This document shows positions 19,312 to 30,512 of a stretch of 62,813 bases of DNA, piece after piece. Made by a program: the position numbers and the translations under genes. The notes below the pieces were generated by a model. It was not told the origin of the DNA, ran no database searches, and worked only from the letters and a program-made list of their open reading frames with translations. Origin of the DNA: an uncultured bacterium (GTDB lineage: Bacteria > Patescibacteriota > Gracilibacteria > Absconditabacterales > Absconditicoccaceae); contig CAJBLF010000020.1 in NCBI GenBank assembly GCA_903953935.1, positions 1-62,813 on the forward strand. The letters are read 5' to 3'. How positions within the stretch are numbered: the stretch's first letter is position 1; every line of letters begins with the position of its first letter.

Positions 19312-20094
19312 TTATACCAACTTTGGTAAGACATATTTTTCTCTAAAGGTATCTACGATAGTCCTTATTTTATCATCGAAATAAGTCCTTGCATTTTCTA
19401 TAATATACAATGGTATTTCTTTGTAAAATGCTTCTGCTATGGATCATGCCATACACGCAATCGTATCACTATCACCGCCTAATGCGACTGCCTTTCTAAT
19501 TGCATCTTCGTATCCCTTAGAGATAAGAAAACAGACAATAGCTTGCGGAACAGTGCCGTTACACGTCGAATCAAATTCATATGTTTTCTTGAACTCGTAA
19601 TAATCAAAATCCAATTCATATCCAAAGGTATCCTCTATATATCTTTTGATTTCTTCTTTGGATTTACCAGTTCTCGCAAGGAATATTGCGCTCGCAATGG
19701 CTTGTGCGCCCTTGATAGCATCAGGATGATTGTGCGTCACTTCTGCAGTTTTCTTTGCTCGTTCCAAGGTATCTTCTAAACTATTAAACATCCATCCTAC
19801 CGGAGAAACTCTCATCGCTGATCCATTTCCAAAACTGTTATACGGCCATGTCTGACCCTTTTGTACCCATTCAAAATAATTTGTTCCATATCCTCTATTG
19901 GGATAGTTTCTGGTATATTCCTGTAAGGTAGCCACGAGGTCTTTGTTGTTCATCAATGCATCAGCTACGGCAACTGTCAGCACGGTATCATCGCTGAATG
20001 CACTATTCGCATAAAATAGATCAAAATCTTCATGAGTAATGTTGTACTTTTCGTACCCCGAACCTATGATGTCTCATATAATCGCTCAAAGCAT
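19312..20094 (-). CDS. ADP-ribosylglycohydrolase family protein (260 aa)
   Basis: DraG/ARH-fold hydrolase removing ADP-ribose from proteins, nucleic acids or metabolites. It has the N-terminal 'MLGAIIGDIIGSGYE', the metal-binding 'FSDDTVLT' and C-terminal 'ALGGDSDTIACMAGSIA' motifs, with the acidic residues that bind two Mg ions. Two UGA codons encode the glycines of LGAI and IGDI. The ATG at 20094 is chosen because MLGAI.GD is the family start; an ATG at 20127 would add 11 residues. No ADP-ribosyltransferase is visible nearby. Confidence 0.93.
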
Positions 20095-20160
20095 ACAAGA
20101 AAAATTAGAAGATAAACTGATGTACATATATACAACGCACTCCTTTTTTCAATAAAAGTA

Positions 20161-20850
20161 TTATACTAAAGGCTTTTCTTGTTTCTTGTATTTTTCACTC
20201 ACTTTTTTGATACAATCAAATATATTGGCAGCAGCTCACAACTGACCATTGTTGGAAGTTGTACTTATATGAATACTTTCTATCGTCGCTGCATCTTTAA
20301 TAAGCGCAGTAACTACCTCATCTCACTCAAGGTTTTGCAATTCTTCTTTGGTAGTATGCCATCTCTCACAAAAATCCTTGCATTTGTATAGTCCTTCTGG
20401 TTCTAGTAATGTATTCTTTCGTTCTTTCGCCACGTCCTCCAAAAATCGAGATAAATCTCATGTATATGTCTGAAAGAAATCTTTCATCGCTTGAAGTTTC
20501 TGTGTCTGATAGTTTAATGCTCCATATTTTTCTTCTTCACTATAATATATGGGATTCAGATATCCTTTGGCGATATCATCTATCATCGTATGCATTTTCT
20601 CTACTACGATTTCATTATTTTCTTTGTAGTGTTGCAACAATATATCTTGCTGATGTTTGAGAAAATCTAATGCCTCTTGAGCATTCATAAATGTTACCTT
20701 AGGAAATACTATTTCTTTTCCTTGAAACGAAACATTCATTTCGTCTTGTATAGTAGCTAAGAGATCACCTTTTTTATCAGAAGATTGTGACTGAGTGATT
20801 TCTTCACCTGGCTTGATAATAATTTCGTTCATACGTGCGTAGTTTAGCAT
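20161..20850 (-). CDS. Hypothetical protein (229 aa)
   Basis: No family recognised. The sequence is acidic and helical with 'ALDFLKHQQDILLQHYK' and 'EEEKYGALNYQTQKLQAM'-type heptad-like stretches, suggesting a coiled coil between residues 45 and 125. Three UGA codons encode glycines. A second in-frame ATG at 20832 (MNEIIIKPGEE) is an equally likely start. It lies between the ADP-ribosylglycohydrolase and a TPR lipoprotein on the same strand. Confidence 0.7.
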
Positions 20851-20911
20851 AATAAATATGCTTAAGTATACTCGATAATAGATGAAAATGCAAATCTATC
20901 ACAAGCGATTC

Positions 20912-21463
20912 TTATTTACAATATACTTCCATAGCCTTTTCAAAAGCCACTTTTTCTGTTTCACCTTTTGTTCCAACAAAATCTAAGGTTAAAGCTTTCT
21001 GCAAATCATCACATCATTCCTGAATTTTATTTAATTCTATTTTTGCTATACCTCTTGAACCATATGCTTCAGAATTATTTGATTTGTATTCAATAGATTT
21101 ATCGAAATCCATTATTGCTCCAGTCAAATCAGACAATGTATTTCGTTTTTCCATAGCTCTAAACATATATGCCATTGGTTCACTTGGGTTTATTATTATA
21201 GCATCATTATAATCTTGCAACGCACCCTGATCATCTCATAATCTAGATTTCATTTCACCTCTCAATATATATGCCTCGGTATCATTAGGTTGAGATTGAA
21301 TTGCTTGATCAAAATATTGTATTGCTCACTGATAATCTCATACATTTACTTTTTCAACACCAGACATAGTATATACATTTAGTTGTTTTTTTGAGAACGA
21401 AGCACATCATGCAAATGAAAGAACAACTAAAGACATGAATATACTTAACGATATTTTTTTCAT
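20912..21463 (-). CDS. TPR-repeat lipoprotein (183 aa)
   Basis: A signal peptide ends in the lipobox LSFAGC, in which the Gly is encoded by UGA, so the protein is lipidated at Cys19 and anchored in the membrane. Three to four TPR units follow ('GDYQGAIQYFDQAIQSQPND', 'DDQGALQDYNDAIIINPSE' and the next copies), which normally bind partner proteins. A C-terminal Cys pair (CDDLQKAL and VYCK) is present. Partner unknown. Confidence 0.88.
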
Positions 21464-21547
21464 TGGTCCATGGTAAACACATATAAAATACCAGTAGCAT
21501 ATCCATACGGAAACGAAAATATTTTTCAATAATATAGCACCTGGGTA

Positions 21548-22261
21548 CTACTTCATCGCTTTCACTTTCCATTCCTTGGGCATTTTCTCTATCGCATATC
21601 TCAGCGCTGTTCTTGGCATAATTGCTTTATGTTTCATGACATAGTCGAAGACTTCTTGCTGATGCGTTTGACTCGCAACCTTGAGCATCCGACCGTATCC
21701 TTTCTGTACCATATCGTCCTCATCGATAAGTAAACTATCAGCGATCTCAAAGATATCTGCTAAGAATTTTCCTCTCCTTGCAGGGACAATCAATGATACT
21801 GCTGCTGCTCTTTTTACTCGTCTATTGGATGATTTCGTCCGCTTTTTGAGTTGAGCAAGATAGCTTGGGAACTGTTCAATGAACTCGCCCATGGTATGAT
21901 TACAAAAGGTATCGCACTTGGCTCGGTTGTTGATATAGTTTTCTATCCATTGGTAAAAAATGAGAAAATCTTTTTCCTCGTACTGGTATCTCAGCTCATA
22001 GGTCCAGTTGGATGCGATGAAAGATTCCTCACAATAATCTGATTGGAATAAGGTCTCGCAGAGTCAGAAAATAGTTTTTTTATCTAGAGTTTTGATTTCT
22101 TTTCGTGCTGATTTTGCAACAGTTTGTACGGCTGCACTTTTGACGCCATAGACGAGAATCGGCTCTTTGAAAAAACGTTCTGCGCTCTTCTTGGTCTGAG
22201 CGTCACTGAGCGATATGAGTTGCTGTCTGACAGTACTCACTATGTTTTTTGGATTACTCAT
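21548..22261 (-). CDS. AlkD-like DNA alkylation repair protein (237 aa)
   Basis: HEAT-like repeat DNA glycosylase of the AlkC/AlkD family that excises alkylated bases. It starts 'NIVSTVRQQLISLSDAQTKK' and has the tandem helical repeats 'RAAAVSLIVPARRG' and 'WTYELRYQYEEKDF' typical of AlkD, with length (237 aa) as expected. UGA encodes the Gly in 'TIFGLCETLFQS'. The catalytic Trp/Asp/Arg triad could not be placed with certainty by eye. Confidence 0.85.
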
Positions 22262-22321
22262 AGTATGAAATATCAGTAAAATAGTAACGGTAGTATGGTA
22301 AGTGATAGCTTGAATGTGTTT

Positions 22322-22630
22322 TTATTTTTTCTTTTGTTCGGTGTGGGTCTTGGCGTTTTTCTTATATTTGATTGCAAGAAATAGACATAATCGAGAGCCA
22401 ATAACTCCCACAACGAAACTCAAAATAAGTACAACATCATGGATGACGATACCTTACACCGTCCATATTGCCGTCCCTATAGCAAAGATCGTGAAAGTCG
22501 TCAGTGAAATATTTTCTGCTGATTTGGTTTTGTAAAATTTTCGTGCTTGAGGAAAATATCCTATGGACATTACAATCCCAACAATCGTTGTCAGTACTTG
22601 AAATATCTTCATCAGCATAACTTCTGTCAT
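22322..22630 (-). pseudogene. SemiSWEET sugar transporter interrupted by one in-frame UAA
   Basis: The frame encodes a three-helix SemiSWEET (MtN3 family): 'GYFPQARKFYKTKSAENIS' is the signature PQ-loop segment, and 'TIFAIGTAIWTV' the second helix. At 22454-22456 a UAA replaces the expected Tyr of the W-T-V-Y-G motif; the same frame then continues 'GIVIHDVVLILSFVVGVIG' through the third helix to a normal UAA at 22322. No frameshift is present. Causes are a recent nonsense mutation, readthrough, or a sequencing error. SemiSWEETs dimerise to carry sugars; the 58-residue truncated product would lack the third helix. Confidence 0.75.
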
Positions 22631-22657
22631 AATCTATACGTAAGAGTAAAGAGAGAT

Positions 22658-23344
22658 TTATTTTTGTACTTCACATAGTGATTTTGTAGTACAGATTACT
22701 TTTTTAATTTCCATACATTTATATGTACATTGTGGAGTCTGAGCATCTCGGAAATTGTTTATGATACTCTCTACTACTCCTGAGAAGCTTGTATTTACCG
22801 CTATCTGACATGGCAAAGGACATTTACCATAGATACCTACACAATCTGCATCCTTTTCACAATAGCTATATCTATCTATTATTGCGACTACTTCATCTTG
22901 GGTTGGTGTTGCTATTTTTTTGAGGTCATTGATAGTCACTACTTCATAGTAACGATTACCTGCTGCTGCATCAAGTGCTTTCACTTGACCATCAAATCTA
23001 ATGATATTGCCTGGGATAGCGTCTTGTTGGATATCAATATAATTGCTTCGCATCTGTCTAGGAAAAAATACATGATCTGAATGGTCATCAAAGGTTTTCT
23101 TGAGCGCCAAGGTATCGTCTGCTATTGTTTGTTCGAAACTTACTTTAGGTCCAACTCCAGCGACGATAAGATCACCTGAGTAATCCATAATAACCGTGAA
23201 CGTTCCTGTATTGACGATATCGGTTCCTGTGGTTATGGTAGCTCCCGTTGTCGGTGATGGTTGAGTATTGATTATGGTTTTGAGACTACATCCTGTGAAG
23301 AAAAGAAGAGAAAGGATGGAAAGCAGTCATAGCGTTTTTTTCAT
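22658..23344 (-). CDS. Lipoprotein with Cys-rich C-terminus (228 aa)
   Basis: A signal peptide with lipobox FFTGC precedes a Thr-rich linker, an OB-like strand region ('GDLIVAGVGPKVSFEQ') and a C-terminal domain with eight cysteines ('SYCEKDADCVGIYGKCPLPC', then further CxxxC pairs). The spacing suggests a disulfide-stabilised extracellular domain. UGA encodes the Gly after MKKTL. A perfect 14-bp palindrome lies 34 bases upstream of the ATG. No specific function is assigned. Confidence 0.8.
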
Positions 23345-23377
23345 GGTAGTGGTGATAAGGTGGTAAAAACTATTTTC

Positions 23378-23408
23378 TATTGTATACAATATGACTCGAT
23401 ATACAATA
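23378..23408. promoter_or_regulatory. Operator-like palindrome upstream of the 22658 lipoprotein gene
   Basis: TATTGTATACAATA (23378-23391) is a perfect 14-bp palindrome; a second, related half (GATATACAATA, 23398-23408) follows. This looks like a dimeric regulator site near the promoter. Confidence 0.35.
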
Positions 23409-23490
23409 TACGAAATATACTCCACTTAGATTCCGAGTGTAATTATTGATGCTGAAATGATGGACTACAGGATGGAATTCTCACAATAAT

Positions 23491-23515
23491 AAAAAAAATG
23501 GGCCTCGGCCCATTT
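23491..23515 (-). terminator. Terminator of the 23536-24531 gene
   Basis: On the minus strand AATGGGCC/GGCCCATT forms an 8-bp stem followed by a T-run. Confidence 0.9.
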
Positions 23516-23535
23516 CTGAGGCATGAGTATTTTTT

Positions 23536-24531
23536 TTAGTATCAGTTGTGCTCTTCGGAGAGGGTATTTAGGAGTGACTGATAGCCGGTACCGAGATATC
23601 TCTGAAGCACAGGTGTTTGATCGTATCTCTGTATCGCGACAAGATAGGTGTGCGTCTCGTCGTTTGGCTCATCGTATCTATCATACATATAATACAGGTA
23701 ATTTCCCTCAATATGTACTCCTATACTATTGAGATCTTTCAGAATCTGCGTCTCATGGATCCCATCGGGTCCTACATCGATAGCCAGGAGCCCAAATGTT
23801 CACTCCCCTGCGAATGAATCATCAGATCCCAGTATATAGAGCTTGTTTTGTTCCTTGTCATAGTGATCACTAGCACAATAATATTCCTTGTATCCTTGGT
23901 TGTCTATGCCCTGCACGACTATGCTTCAGCACCCTTCGTATGGTGATAGATAGTAGATAAATGCCCTTTTACCCTTAAGTATCTCATTTAATCATCAAAA
24001 ATTCGTCTTTTGTAGCTCCGCATCGCATATTCCACAATCTTTGCATGTTGACGACATACACTCATTCCAGCTCTTCCTGTTCTCTGCCACATAGCTTGTA
24101 GGCAGCGTCCATTCTCCTGTCCCCTCCTGGACGACAAAATGATCATCCACTCATCGGCCTGTTCCCGTATCTCCTTGCCAAGTAATACGTATCGATCCTG
24201 TCTCCATGATAGCCTTCTCGACCATCTCAACCCCATTCCTGCCAGCTATCTCTTCATCCTTCATCTTCTGAATCACGTTCTCGATCGCTTCTCAAACATA
24301 TCCACGATCGAACTCTCTTGCTCATTCAAAGGTCAATATCCCGCTTTGATACGCTATCACACCTTCTTCGATTCATCATATCATGTTCTGCCCTGTTGTT
24401 ATATTCGTGGATTTATTTTTTACACTAGACATTGCTTCTCATCTCTCTGTATTCCGCCTGAAATACCCAAATACACATCAGCCAATCACCATAAGTACTA
24501 AAACGAGTATGAGAACATGTATTCTTTTCAT
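23536..24531 (-). CDS. Lipoprotein of unknown function (331 aa)
   Basis: The N-terminus 'LVLMVIGGCVFGYF' contains a lipobox (GGC, one Gly by UGA), so it is likely a lipid-anchored surface protein. The mature region has a Cys cluster ('WNECMSSTCKDCGICDA', about residues 160-176) and beta-rich segments; no known domain. More than ten UGA codons encode glycines. It is followed by a terminator and is not obviously co-transcribed with the next lipoprotein gene. Confidence 0.75.
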
Positions 24532-24579
24532 GATTTCACCAAAAAAATAAAAGAAACATACTATATTATTAAAAAAAAT

Positions 24580-25893
24580 CTATTGTATTGTTTGTATCTT
24601 ACTCAAATATCTAGTCGCATAAAACAACACCATACTCTGCAATCCTAAATACACTAACACCAAAAAGAATATCAACTGCCCCGGTAAGTCCGTCTTGATC
24701 AACAATACGACATTGACGATCATCGCTCCTACACTCGCTACTATCCAATAGATATAATCCGTCTTGCTAAATATCTTGGCCAGCATCGGCACCTTATGCG
24801 CGTAAAATATCATCGATGCACTATAGATATTCCAGACGATTCATCGACCAACTACCGCGCCTACATCACCACTAAAATACGAGAATAAGCTCACGTAGAT
24901 AGCGAAATTGATCACGAGAAAAACGACAAGGTTCTGGATGATGCTATTGTAGCCTACTTTCTTGAGAAGAAATACATTGCTGATAAAGGTCGCTATCACT
25001 ACTCGATAGAGCAAATGATTGACCGTTGCAAAGTCTGCGAGATGCGTCATATAGTAAACGATGAGGATGAGAATAAGGATGACGTTGAACATCTCTAGTA
25101 CCTGCTTCGCTCGTCCTGGCATCGCTACCAAGAAGGAGTGAAGAAGCTCCGTAGATTTGGATGCAAAGACTTTTTTGGAAGCCGTCATTCTCTCACCTGC
25201 GAGGATACGTCTGACAGAGACATCTTTTTTCTTGTCCTCAGATTGTGGCTTGAATTGGAAGATTCTAGAGATCCCATAAAAGAGTCCAGTAAGGATGACA
25301 CTATTGATAGTCAATGCAAAATATATATTTTTTATCTGATCAAAGACGAAGAAAAATATCGCTCCCAAGGTCAGGATTCCTAATTTATATCGGATATATT
25401 TTTCTATCTCAGCATATTGTCCGACGATAAAGATAATAAAGGCGATGACACCAAGATGCAAGACCCGAAGCATCATAAATACATCAAAGAAAACTGCTCG
25501 TCCTCATAATGCTAAAGAGATGATAAGGAGTAATGCGATACAGAAATAGTAGCCGAGCTGGAAGACAGACTTTCCGTCGTCATACTTAGCGATATAGGAT
25601 CATACTCGAAGCAGTAAGTTGAGCCCGAGTAGTCCGAGTGCTGTCTGCGTCAAGTCCATACCAAATCGATTGAAAACACCGACGAGTCCTGCGAGGATGA
25701 TGGTCCATGCGACATAGAGTGAATATCTTTGGAGTACTTCAGATCATTTTACTTTGATGGTCTGCGTCGCTCCGTAGTATCAGAAAAAAAATCCTAAGAA
25801 GAGCAAAGGGATGAATGCAAAGTATCGGAGTCCTATCCCATAGAAGAAGAGAATGAATCCGAGGATGACTATAGAGAGCAGTAATAAAGCCAT
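24580..25893 (-). CDS. Polytopic membrane protein (437 aa)
   Basis: About twelve hydrophobic segments with short loops and a basic cytoplasmic loop in the middle ('RRILAGERMTASKKV', about residues 230-245). No transporter motif recognised. Eight or more UGA codons encode glycines. The following gene (26101-27243) is also a membrane protein on the same strand, separated by a palindromic repeat, so the two could form one unit. Confidence 0.75.
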
Positions 25894-25931
25894 GTAACTT
25901 TTTTTAATTTAAAATTTATTTAATTTTTTTT

Positions 25932-26100
25932 AACAACCCCCTTCCCGCCTTGGCAGGCTTTCCCCCTATCAGGGGAACATTTAGTTTTTAGTGTCCCTCC
26001 ATGACACGGAAGAAACTATGTATCTCCCTGCTAGGGGAGATGTCCGCTGATGCGGACAGAGGGGCTGTTTGCCTCCCCTATGGGGAGGTGGGGTGGGGAG
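25932..26100. repeat. GC-rich palindromic repeat, copy 2
   Basis: Starts AACAACCCC like copy 1, ends with CCTCCCCTATGGGGAGG, and contains GTCCGC/GCGGAC and CTCCC/GGGGAG hairpins. Sits between two membrane-protein genes. Confidence 0.85.
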
Positions 26101-27243
26101 CTATATCGCAAAATTACTCGCGACCATCCGCATCAAAAGGTAATGGGCTAGGATGGCGAGACCGATCAAAAGGATGAGTCTGCCGATATTTTTGGTTCTT
26201 CGTAGTCTTGCAAAAAAGATTACTAATCATCGAATACCTATTGTCACGAGCGCATACGCGAGTCCTGGTTCTGCAGTAGTTACGATGTAGATCTGGTTGA
26301 TGATGGTAGTGATACCGATCAAGGTCACGAGGATGAGCGCTATAAGTTCGGTAATATCATACAGCACATAAAATAATCCTGAGGTGTTTTCTAGTTTATG
26401 TCAAAATTCTCTCTGGATGAGTTTGAGGTAGACTGCGGATGCACCAAAGATTTTGTATTCTTGGTTTCTGAGTGGTACATTGGCATGAATGGATTGGAGT
26501 ATCTGTGTATATTCCAACTTCTCTGCCTCCTCTTGGATATCAAAATCCGTGATGATGCTTTCTCCATCGATAGCGACCGCTTGAGCTTTTTGACTTTCGT
26601 ATCGAGCAGCGTTTATCCTTTCGAGGATTGTAAAAAGTTCTTCTACCGTATCTCTAATGGTCTCGACGTTGGTTCCCATACGGAGCTTTTTGAGTTCTTC
26701 AGTCATATATTTGATCTTGTTCATATCCATGATAGGAATTTGTCCTACTGATCTCTTAACGGTAGCGTCTACTCTTTCAAAGACTCTAGCAAGAAATTCT
26801 TTTGCCTGATCCAATTTTTGATCGGCATAAATCTTCTTCTGTTTTGCCTTACTTTTTTCGAGCAACAATTTATCTTCGACCTTTCTCTTCTCTACTTCAG
26901 CTTTTGATTGTGCGATAATCTCTGCCATCTTCAGTGGCGATATCGGACTACTATACTTATTGATCTTTGCGATATCAAATCCCACAAAAGCAAAAAAATC
27001 ACATGCCTTTTGGATGTCGGTGAATTTGGTAACTATGTCTATATCTTCTAAATTGAGATTTATCGTAAAATAGATGTCTCAAAATGCCTTATGTTCCTGA
27101 CCATATTCATTGATCGAAAGGATTAGAATGTTTTGTTGTTCGAGAATATTTCTAGCGAGCATCAGTGAATCCACACAGACCAGGATATCGACAGCATGCT
27201 TCTCCTCTTTCTCTTGTTTGATACCATTTACGCTGAATGTCAT
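26101..27243 (-). CDS. Coiled-coil protein with C-terminal membrane helices (380 aa)
   Basis: A short soluble start is followed by a long charged helix ('AQSKAEVEKRKVEDKLL' onward, about residues 100-175) and three C-terminal hydrophobic segments (about 285-375) with a basic 'FARLRRTKN' loop, so the coiled coil is attached to the membrane at its C-terminus. No family is recognised. The ATG at 27243 is chosen; a GTG 11 codons upstream is possible. Confidence 0.7.
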
Positions 27244-27405
27244 CACAAAAATATTAGGTAAAAAGCCAGAACTCACTCTGATTTTATGCTTTTATATTGA
27301 AATTTCAAAAAAAATCAATATAAGTACCCCGTTAAAATAACCAATTTACTCATAATTGTATGTACGATTTTATATCATAGAAAATAAACTTCACTCACAC
27401 CACTA

Positions 27406-27436
27406 AAGGACGAAAATATGTGTAGGTCCTTTTTTC
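27406..27436 (+). terminator. Hairpin with T-run in the leader of the 27487 gene
   Basis: AAGGAC/GTCCTT (27406-27411 with 27426-27431) plus a T-run. No gene ends before it on this strand, so it may be an attenuator; a 21-codon frame (27418-27483) rich in Phe and Tyr overlaps it and stops 3 bases before the ATG at 27487. Confidence 0.5.
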
Positions 27437-27486
27437 TTCTACTGAATGAATATCGTTTTTTTTATCTTTACGTGAAGACCTAGACA

Positions 27487-27708
27487 ATGAACGAATCTGA
27501 GACCGACAAACTCAATATTGTCAACAACCCAAATTTCAAAGAGCTATGCAAATGTCGTGAATATAGAGACCAAGTCGCCACCTTATTGTGGGATATGCTC
27601 AAATGTAATGAACTTACCCAGGCAGAATATGATCGTATGATCGCCGAATGTAAATCACACTACCAACAACATGAACAAGAATTATTACCAAAGCAACAAC
27701 ATAATTAA
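27487..27708 (+). CDS. Small hypothetical protein (73 aa)
   Basis: Short, charged and helical ('ELCKCREYRDQVATLLWDM', then 'ELTQAEYDRMIAECKSHY'), with three cysteines. No family recognised and no UGA. A hairpin with a T-run lies in its leader. It could be a regulator or a partner of the exported proteins downstream, but only position suggests this. Confidence 0.6.
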   Translation: MNESETDKLNIVNNPNFKELCKCREYRDQVATLLWDMLKCNELTQAEYDRMIAECKSHYQQHEQELLPKQQHN

Positions 27709-27728
27709 CCACTACGAAACAAAAAAAC

Positions 27729-27863
27729 ATATGGAAACATGGAAACGTGAAAACATGGAAACGTGGAAACGTGGAGAATGGAGAATTACCCCTCATCTTT
27801 CAATTTTCAATCTTTCAATCTTTCAATTCTCTAGTTATCAATCTTTCAACTCTTTAATTTTTT
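27729..27863. repeat. Composite degenerate repeat (purine-rich then pyrimidine-rich)
   Basis: Units of GGAAACATGGAAACGTGG type run into CAATTTTCAATCTTTCAA units, so the two halves are rough inverse complements. Same vocabulary as 57626-57740. Confidence 0.75.
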
Positions 27864-27874
27864 AGTCGTTTGGT

Positions 27875-28702
27875 ATGAAAAAATTTCTTCGGCCCCTCGT
27901 GATTATTCTCCTTATTATTATTGGAATATTCTTCTATATTACAAAGAATCCTTCCATTCCTCTTTCTACAGAACTCTTGGATACCGTCTGAGTATCCGTC
28001 AAACAAGATACGCTCAGTACAGGCACAGAAGTTGATCTTACCAATTGTATCAGTTACTATAATGGATGTAATGTCTGTATGGTCTCTGGTGGTGTTGTCA
28101 ACTGATGTACGAAAATGGCTTGCCCGACCTTTGAAGAACCAAAATGTCTGGAATATGCAGCCACAGGAGTAGATTTACTTAGTGGTGCTCAAACCATTAC
28201 AGGTGACAATAGTATACCCACGGTACCAGCAAATATGACTGCCTTTTCAGATCCAGAACTCCGTATAGCATTTTACTATCCCAATACATGGTGAACACCT
28301 ATCAAACAATATGAAACCTGGAATCAATCGACTTATGGTATCACCCTCTCCAACGGAACACCAAATACGCTATTTCTCGCTGCCTACAATGGCAATCCTA
28401 TTGCTCCTAGATGAGCATATTGGTGAGATGCAGCACTACACATAAATAGTAGTACATTCATCAGTAATTTCTGTGCAGACAAAACTGCCTGCTCATGACT
28501 TATGAACAGTAATGGCGTACCATATATTAAATGGTATTTTGAACAGGGAGAAATGGGAAGCGATCAAACTACAACTATACTCCTCTATTATCTCTTTAAT
28601 CCCAATTCTAGTTTTCGTGGCGTAATTGTTTCCAACGAAAGAATGCTCAACGAACCGGAAGCAAATTTTGATGCATTAGTAAATAGCATTCAGTTCAATT
28701 AA
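27875..28702 (+). CDS. Exported Cys-rich protein, paralogue 1 of 4 (275 aa)
   Basis: An N-terminal hydrophobic anchor (about residues 4-21) is followed by a Cys motif 'NCISYYNGCNVC' and 'GCTKMAC' to 'EPKCLEYA', shared with the next two genes, then a beta-rich domain. It has two cysteines late in the chain ('NFCADKTACSG'). UGA encodes several glycines. It starts the tandem set 27875-31493, all on one strand with short gaps, so it is probably the first gene of an operon. Function unknown; the Cys pattern points to a disulfide-stabilised extracellular protein. Confidence 0.75.
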
Positions 28703-28729
28703 TATTTTTATATCTCTCTCTATTTTCCT

Positions 28730-29602
28730 ATGAAAAAGGTTCTTTGGATACTTATCATCATCATTCTCTTTATCGGTGGATGATTTGTGTTTGTTGTCAA
28801 AAATCCTTCATTGCCGATTGCTCAAACGATACTTACAAGCTTAGGCCTCTCTGTCGATACCCAACAAGAAGTGCCCCCACCAACAAGCACGGGAATTGAC
28901 CTTAGCAATTGTATCAGCTATTTCGATGGCTGCAACACCTGTATGGTCTCTGGTGGTGTTGTCTGATGATGTACAAGAATGGCTTGTCAGACGCTTGCTG
29001 AACCTAGTTGCCTACAATATGCAACTACATGAGCTGAAACAACTACAGGAATAGTCGATGAAAATACATGAACGACAACTACCTATACCAATACCCAATA
29101 CTGACTTTCTTTTGATTATCCCAACAACCGAATCATCGCTACAGAAATAGGTGATGATCCCGTCGACTGTAGTCTCAAGTTTACTGTACATGTAGCTGAT
29201 CCCTCCAAAACGCTCCAATGTTTTGAACCAAATTGTGTACCTAGCATACAACCAAATATCAATGTATATATACGAAAAACAACATCATGTACCTGGTTCT
29301 CTTCTACGTGTAGTGGATTAGATCAAAGTACCCAAGCAGTATGCCAACAATTAAAAAACCTATGAATACCTGAAGCAACTGCTGCTAAAACACTTTCACT
29401 CTGAGGAAGTAATGGCTCAGACTATGTCGTACTTCAAGGTACCTATGGATATATCGTTAGATGAATTTTTTCTGAAGGAATCAATACGGTCAGCAGAGCG
29501 TTTCTCCTAGAAAAAAATGGATATGGCGTCCAAATATTTGATGATGTCTGAATGTATACCGATGTCTTTGATGAATTTGTAAAAACATTTAATTATAACT
29601 AA
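28730..29602 (+). CDS. Exported Cys-rich protein, paralogue 2 (290 aa)
   Basis: The N-terminal ~85 residues are nearly identical to the next gene: anchor 'LFIGGGFVFVVKNPSLPIA' then 'NCISYFDGCNTC' and 'GCTRMACQTLAEPSC'. The rest ('QYGLSFDYPNNRII' onward) is a separate beta-rich domain with more cysteines and no known family. The gene starts 27 bases after the previous stop. UGA codes for the Gly at the start of 'GFVFVV' and many others. Confidence 0.75.
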
Positions 29603-29629
29603 ACATTTTATTTTTTCTTCTCTACTCCT

Positions 29630-30481
29630 ATGAAAAAAATTTTCTGGATACTTATCATCATTATTCTCTTCATCGGCGGATGATTTATGTTTGTTGTCAA
29701 AAATCCTTCATTGCCGATTGCTCAAACAATACTTACCACATTAGGCGTCTCTATCGATACCCAACAAGAAGTGCTTCCATCAACAACTACAGGAATTGAC
29801 CTTAGCAATTGTATCAGTTATTTCGATGGCTGCAACAACTGCACCGTAGAAAATGGCAAACCAAGTGCATGTACCCTTATGTACTGCGAAACTCCAGGTG
29901 AACCAAAATGTAATCAATATGCGACAGGTACATCACCTGCATTAGATCCCAATTGTATCAGTTACTCTGATGGGTGTAATACCTGTAGCAAGAGTCCCAA
30001 TGACTGACCAACTGCTTGTACCGAGATGTACTGCGAAACTCCAGGTGAACCAAAATGTAATCAATATGCAACATGAGTGCAAAATCCTGTAGGATTAGCA
30101 AATCCTGCATCTACCAATTGTATAAAAAACTGATGAACACTGAATATCGTCACCCAAGCAGATGGCGGTGAAGTAGGACAAGTAGGTATGTGTACTTTAC
30201 CTGATGGAACAGTTTGCGAAGAACGATCATATATGAGAGGTTTATGTTGATGAACAACAGCTAGTGGTGACGCATGAGTCAGTCCAGGAAATCCATGATC
30301 AACACCTGATAGTGAATGACCTATTGCATGTACTATGGAATATGCACCCGTCTGTGCTAGCATCCAAGTAGAATGTATCAAAGCACCTTGTCCTCCCATT
30401 CAGCAAACCTTTGGAAATAGATGCACAATGAACGCAAATAGACAAGCAAGATTTTTATATGATGGCGAATGTGCTAAATAA
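29630..30481 (+). CDS. Exported protein with two Cys modules, DUF333 and a Kazal-like domain, paralogue 3 (283 aa)
   Basis: After the anchor, two copies of the module 'NCISYxDGCN' to 'GEPKCNQYATG' occur. A DUF333 unit follows ('NPASTNCIKNGGTL', 'GQVGMCTLPDGTVCEE', 'YMRGLC'), then a Kazal-like serine-protease-inhibitor domain at the C-terminus ('ACTMEYAPVCASI', 'GNRCTMNANRQ', 'YDGEC') with six or more cysteines. Kazal domains inhibit serine proteases, and DUF333 is often fused to them. Together with the subtilase in this window, a self-protection or host-protease role is conceivable but unproven. UGA encodes glycines inside both domains. Confidence 0.82.
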
Positions 30482-30512
30482 ATAACTATTTTTTTATTTT
30501 TTTATTTCTTCT

